Shown here in pieces: positions 62,116 through 64,000 of a stretch of DNA of 64,000 nucleotides. Location: NCBI RefSeq assembly GCF_001684965.1, contig NZ_MAYG01000001.1, forward strand, positions 434,001 to 498,000, read 5' to 3'. The translations under genes were made by a program, and so were the position numbers. A model generated the notes under the pieces. It had not been told where the DNA came from. It made no database searches and was given only the letters and a program-made list of their open reading frames with translations. How positions within the stretch are numbered: the stretch's first letter is position 1; each line of letters starts with the position of its first letter. This stretch comes from Chryseobacterium arthrosphaerae (GTDB taxonomy: Bacteria > Bacteroidota > Bacteroidia > Flavobacteriales > Weeksellaceae).

Positions 62116-63120
62116 TTATTTTCTCAGTTTACTGAACGAAGCCATCAGATAAAACAGGAAAGGAAGAATAAACAGTGACCCGAGCATTAATGCCCATCCT
62201 AACGCAGCAATGGTTTTTGGTGGAGCCATATGTTCCAATAACGAAAGATGCTGTCCGTTTCCTAACAGGATAATATCCGGATTATGCTGATACGTTGCTG
62301 CAACAAGGATCATAACCATTTGGAAGCCGGCCAGGGCACGCACCGGAAGCAGTTTTTGCCGGTTCATCGCTCTTAGAATAAGCAATAACGCAATCGTAGC
62401 AAAAGCAATCGCCATAATACCCAAAGGCTTTGAAAATACCCACATTAAAAGCGGAATATCGGAAATATAAGCGGTAACAAATACTAAAATACCGGTAACC
62501 ACTACAAAGATCATGGTCTGTTTAGATTTTCTGATCATCAGCAGAAGTTCCTGTTTATCTCTGGTTTCTCTTAATGAAAAGATAGATGCAAGATAAGCAC
62601 AAAGGGAAACGGTAAATAAACCTACAGATACTCCAAACCAGTTCAGCCAGCTGAAAACGTACAGATCCAGGAAACCAACCGCGTCAGGATTGATAGAGTG
62701 GGAAACGGTTGCAGCAGCAATCAATCCCAGAAAGAAAGGCGTCAGTAAACTGGCAAAATAAAAGATCTGAGTATACAGAACCTGCCAGTTGTCTTTCACA
62801 GCGTCATAATGCCTGAAGGTGAATGCTGTTCCTCTCGCAATAATACCTACAAGCATCAGTACCAGGGGAATATGGAGATAGGTTGACATGGTTGTGTATA
62901 TTTCAGGAAATCCCACAAAAAGAATTACAATGGCAATGATCAGCCACATATGATTGGCTTCCCATACCGGAGCGATAGATTCATACATGATCTCCTGGGT
63001 CTTATGACGGGCTTTTTTATTTGTGAAAAGCTCTACGATACCGGCCCCGAAATCAGCACCTCCCAGGATAATATAAAGACAGATGGAAAGCCAGAGAAAG
63101 CCTATAACAATGTAAATCAT
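62116..63120 (-). CDS. cydB: Cytochrome bd ubiquinol oxidase subunit II
   Basis: A 334-aa membrane protein with eight or nine helices. The opening (LWLSICLYIILGGADFGAG) and APVWEANHMWLI are diagnostic of CydB. It completes the high-affinity terminal oxidase with CydA. It overlaps cydA by 4 bp (ATGA) and ends 5 bp before the ClbS-like gene. Confidence 0.95.
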   Translation of the reverse strand: MIYIVIGFLWLSICLYIILGGADFGAGIVELFTNKKARHKTQEIMYESIAPVWEANHMWLIIAIVILFVGFPEIYTTMSTYLHIPLVLMLVGIIARGTAFTFRHYDAVKDNWQVLYTQIFYFASLLTPFFLGLIAAATVSHSINPDAVGFLDLYVFSWLNWFGVSVGLFTVSLCAYLASIFSLRETRDKQELLLMIRKSKQTMIFVVVTGILVFVTAYISDIPLLMWVFSKPLGIMAIAFATIALLLILRAMNRQKLLPVRALAGFQMVMILVAATYQHNPDIILLGNGQHLSLLEHMAPPKTIAALGWALMLGSLFILPFLFYLMASFSKLRK

Positions 63121-64000
63121 GATTTTTTGTTTTTATCGTTAAACTGAGCGTCGGTAGGATCATAAAGTTTTGGTACCATCTGGATCTGTCTTCTTAAAAG
63201 GAAAATAAGGATCAGTGATAATGATACGAAAATAGCGGTGAAAAAGTAAAATGAATACTGTATTCCGGGCATCGGAGTCACAGCATCTACCGTTCTCATA
63301 ATGCCGTAGATAATCCATGGCTGTCTTCCCACTTCGGTAACCGTCCATCCGGCTTCCAGGGCAATATACCCAAAAGGAGTTGCAATTAAAAAGGTTTTTA
63401 AAAGCCAGTTTTTAGTCAGCCATTCCTTTTTAAAGAAAAATGCATATAAATAAACAGTTCCGATACAGATCATCACAACACCAAAGAAAATCATGATCTG
63501 AAAAGCATAATGGGTAACAGCAATTGGCGGCCATTCGTCTCTTGGAAAATCTTTAAGACCCTTCACTTCAGCATTAAAATCATTGCTTACAAGGAAACTT
63601 AAAACCTTAGGAATTTTAATGGCATATTTTACTTCTTCGTTCTTTTCATCCGGAATTCCTCCAAGAACAAATGAAGCCCCTTTCTCTGTTTCAAAATGAG
63701 CCTCCATGGCGGCCAGCTTGATAGGCTGTCTTTCCGCTACGGATTTGGCTGCAACATCACCACTCAGAGGAGCACCGAATGCCCCGATAAGAGCGAAACC
63801 TACAGCAATTCTGAAAGCCTTGGTGTGGAACTCAACATTCTTTTTTCTCATAATTAAAAAAGCATGAACTCCGGCTACGGCAAAACCTGTTGCACAAAAC
63901 GCAGCAACAGTCATATGAAGCGCCTGTGGAAACCATGCATCATTGAACATGGCTTTGATAGGATCTATATTAAGATATTGTCCGTTAATATAATCAAACC
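63117..64000 (-). CDS. cydA: Cytochrome bd ubiquinol oxidase subunit I (partial, runs off the edge)
   Basis: The C-terminal 294 residues of CydA; the frame stays open to the right edge, so the N-terminus lies outside. Conserved parts include YLNIDPIKAMF, ALHMTVAAFCATGFAVAGVHAF, YAFQIMIFFGVVM and TEVGRQPWIIYG. The loop after the second block is short, as in Bacteroidota oxidases. A Met at 63950 could be mistaken for a start but is internal. Confidence 0.94.
   Translation of the reverse strand, partial: FDYINGQYLNIDPIKAMFNDAWFPQALHMTVAAFCATGFAVAGVHAFLIMRKKNVEFHTKAFRIAVGFALIGAFGAPLSGDVAAKSVAERQPIKLAAMEAHFETEKGASFVLGGIPDEKNEEVKYAIKIPKVLSFLVSNDFNAEVKGLKDFPRDEWPPIAVTHYAFQIMIFFGVVMICIGTVYLYAFFFKKEWLTKNWLLKTFLIATPFGYIALEAGWTVTEVGRQPWIIYGIMRTVDAVTPMPGIQYSFYFFTAIFVSLSLILIFLLRRQIQMVPKLYDPTDAQFNDKNKKS

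Overview
The window reads as chromosome from a flavobacterium of the genus Chryseobacterium or a close relative. The A+T-rich code, the TAnnTTTG -7 promoter boxes, the T9SS type A sorting tails, gliding genes gldF/gldG and, above all, a secreted protein-glutaminase whose catalytic numbering matches the Chryseobacterium proteolyticum enzyme all point that way. No rRNA, tRNA, prophage or CRISPR array was seen. Coding density is high, and many convergent gene pairs share clear hairpin terminators.

Layout. 1-3.9 kb: a lipoprotein serine hydrolase, then a sulfane-sulfur operon (CstB-like persulfide dioxygenase/rhodanese plus two half-size YeeE/YedE transporters). 3.9-7.7 kb: a minus-strand DUF3302-HlyD-TolC/NodT export set with no recognisable pump, and a Crp/Fnr regulator. 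7.7-12.8 kb: glycosylasparaginase, a lipoprotein, CutC and a GH2 beta-mannosidase, a set suited to glycoprotein and N-glycan breakdown. 12.9-22.6 kb: AEC transporter, PriA (TTG start), PBP4/DacB, a T9SS-exported M1 peptidase, a JmjC-like cupin and Kbl. 22.8-31.4 kb: a beta-barrel-like protein, a HemJ/CopD-like protein, GldF-GldG, a hypothetical cluster (DUF2314-ankyrin, DUF4268), an Rrf2 regulator with a TauE/SafE permease, and a small ABM monooxygenase.

31.5-42.5 kb is a heme-iron locus: a T9SS-exported HmuY-like protein, a second T9SS-exported protein, a TonB-dependent receptor, a lipoprotein HmuY, HmuT-HmuU-HmuV, an unassigned SAM methyltransferase and HmuS, followed by ChaN. A near-identical 55-bp element with Fur-box-like halves stands in front of the two minus-strand T9SS genes. 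The second copy also serves the divergent receptor operon, so the locus looks like one iron-controlled unit.

42.7-47.6 kb: an exported peptide-deformylase-like protein with a changed metal ligand; a ten-copy 7-bp tandem repeat; a nitroreductase-ohrR-ohr peroxide operon with an inverted repeat over its -33 box; an SDR; and protein-glutaminase, followed by a small lipoprotein that resembles the enzyme's own pro-region.

47.9-56.7 kb holds lipB and a full trp operon on the minus strand (trpL-trpE-G-D-C-F, then GNAT-trpB-A). A leader peptide with three consecutive Trp codons and a terminator hairpin precede trpE. A frameshifted REP-associated (Y1/HUH) transposase with REP-like palindromes lies between trpF and the GNAT gene, and one palindrome supplies the last codons of trpF. 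56.7-64 kb: a membrane protein, a cupin lipoprotein, a small lipoprotein-cytochrome c-RlmF operon, LysS, and cydA-cydB with a ClbS/DfsB-like gene. cydA runs off the right edge.
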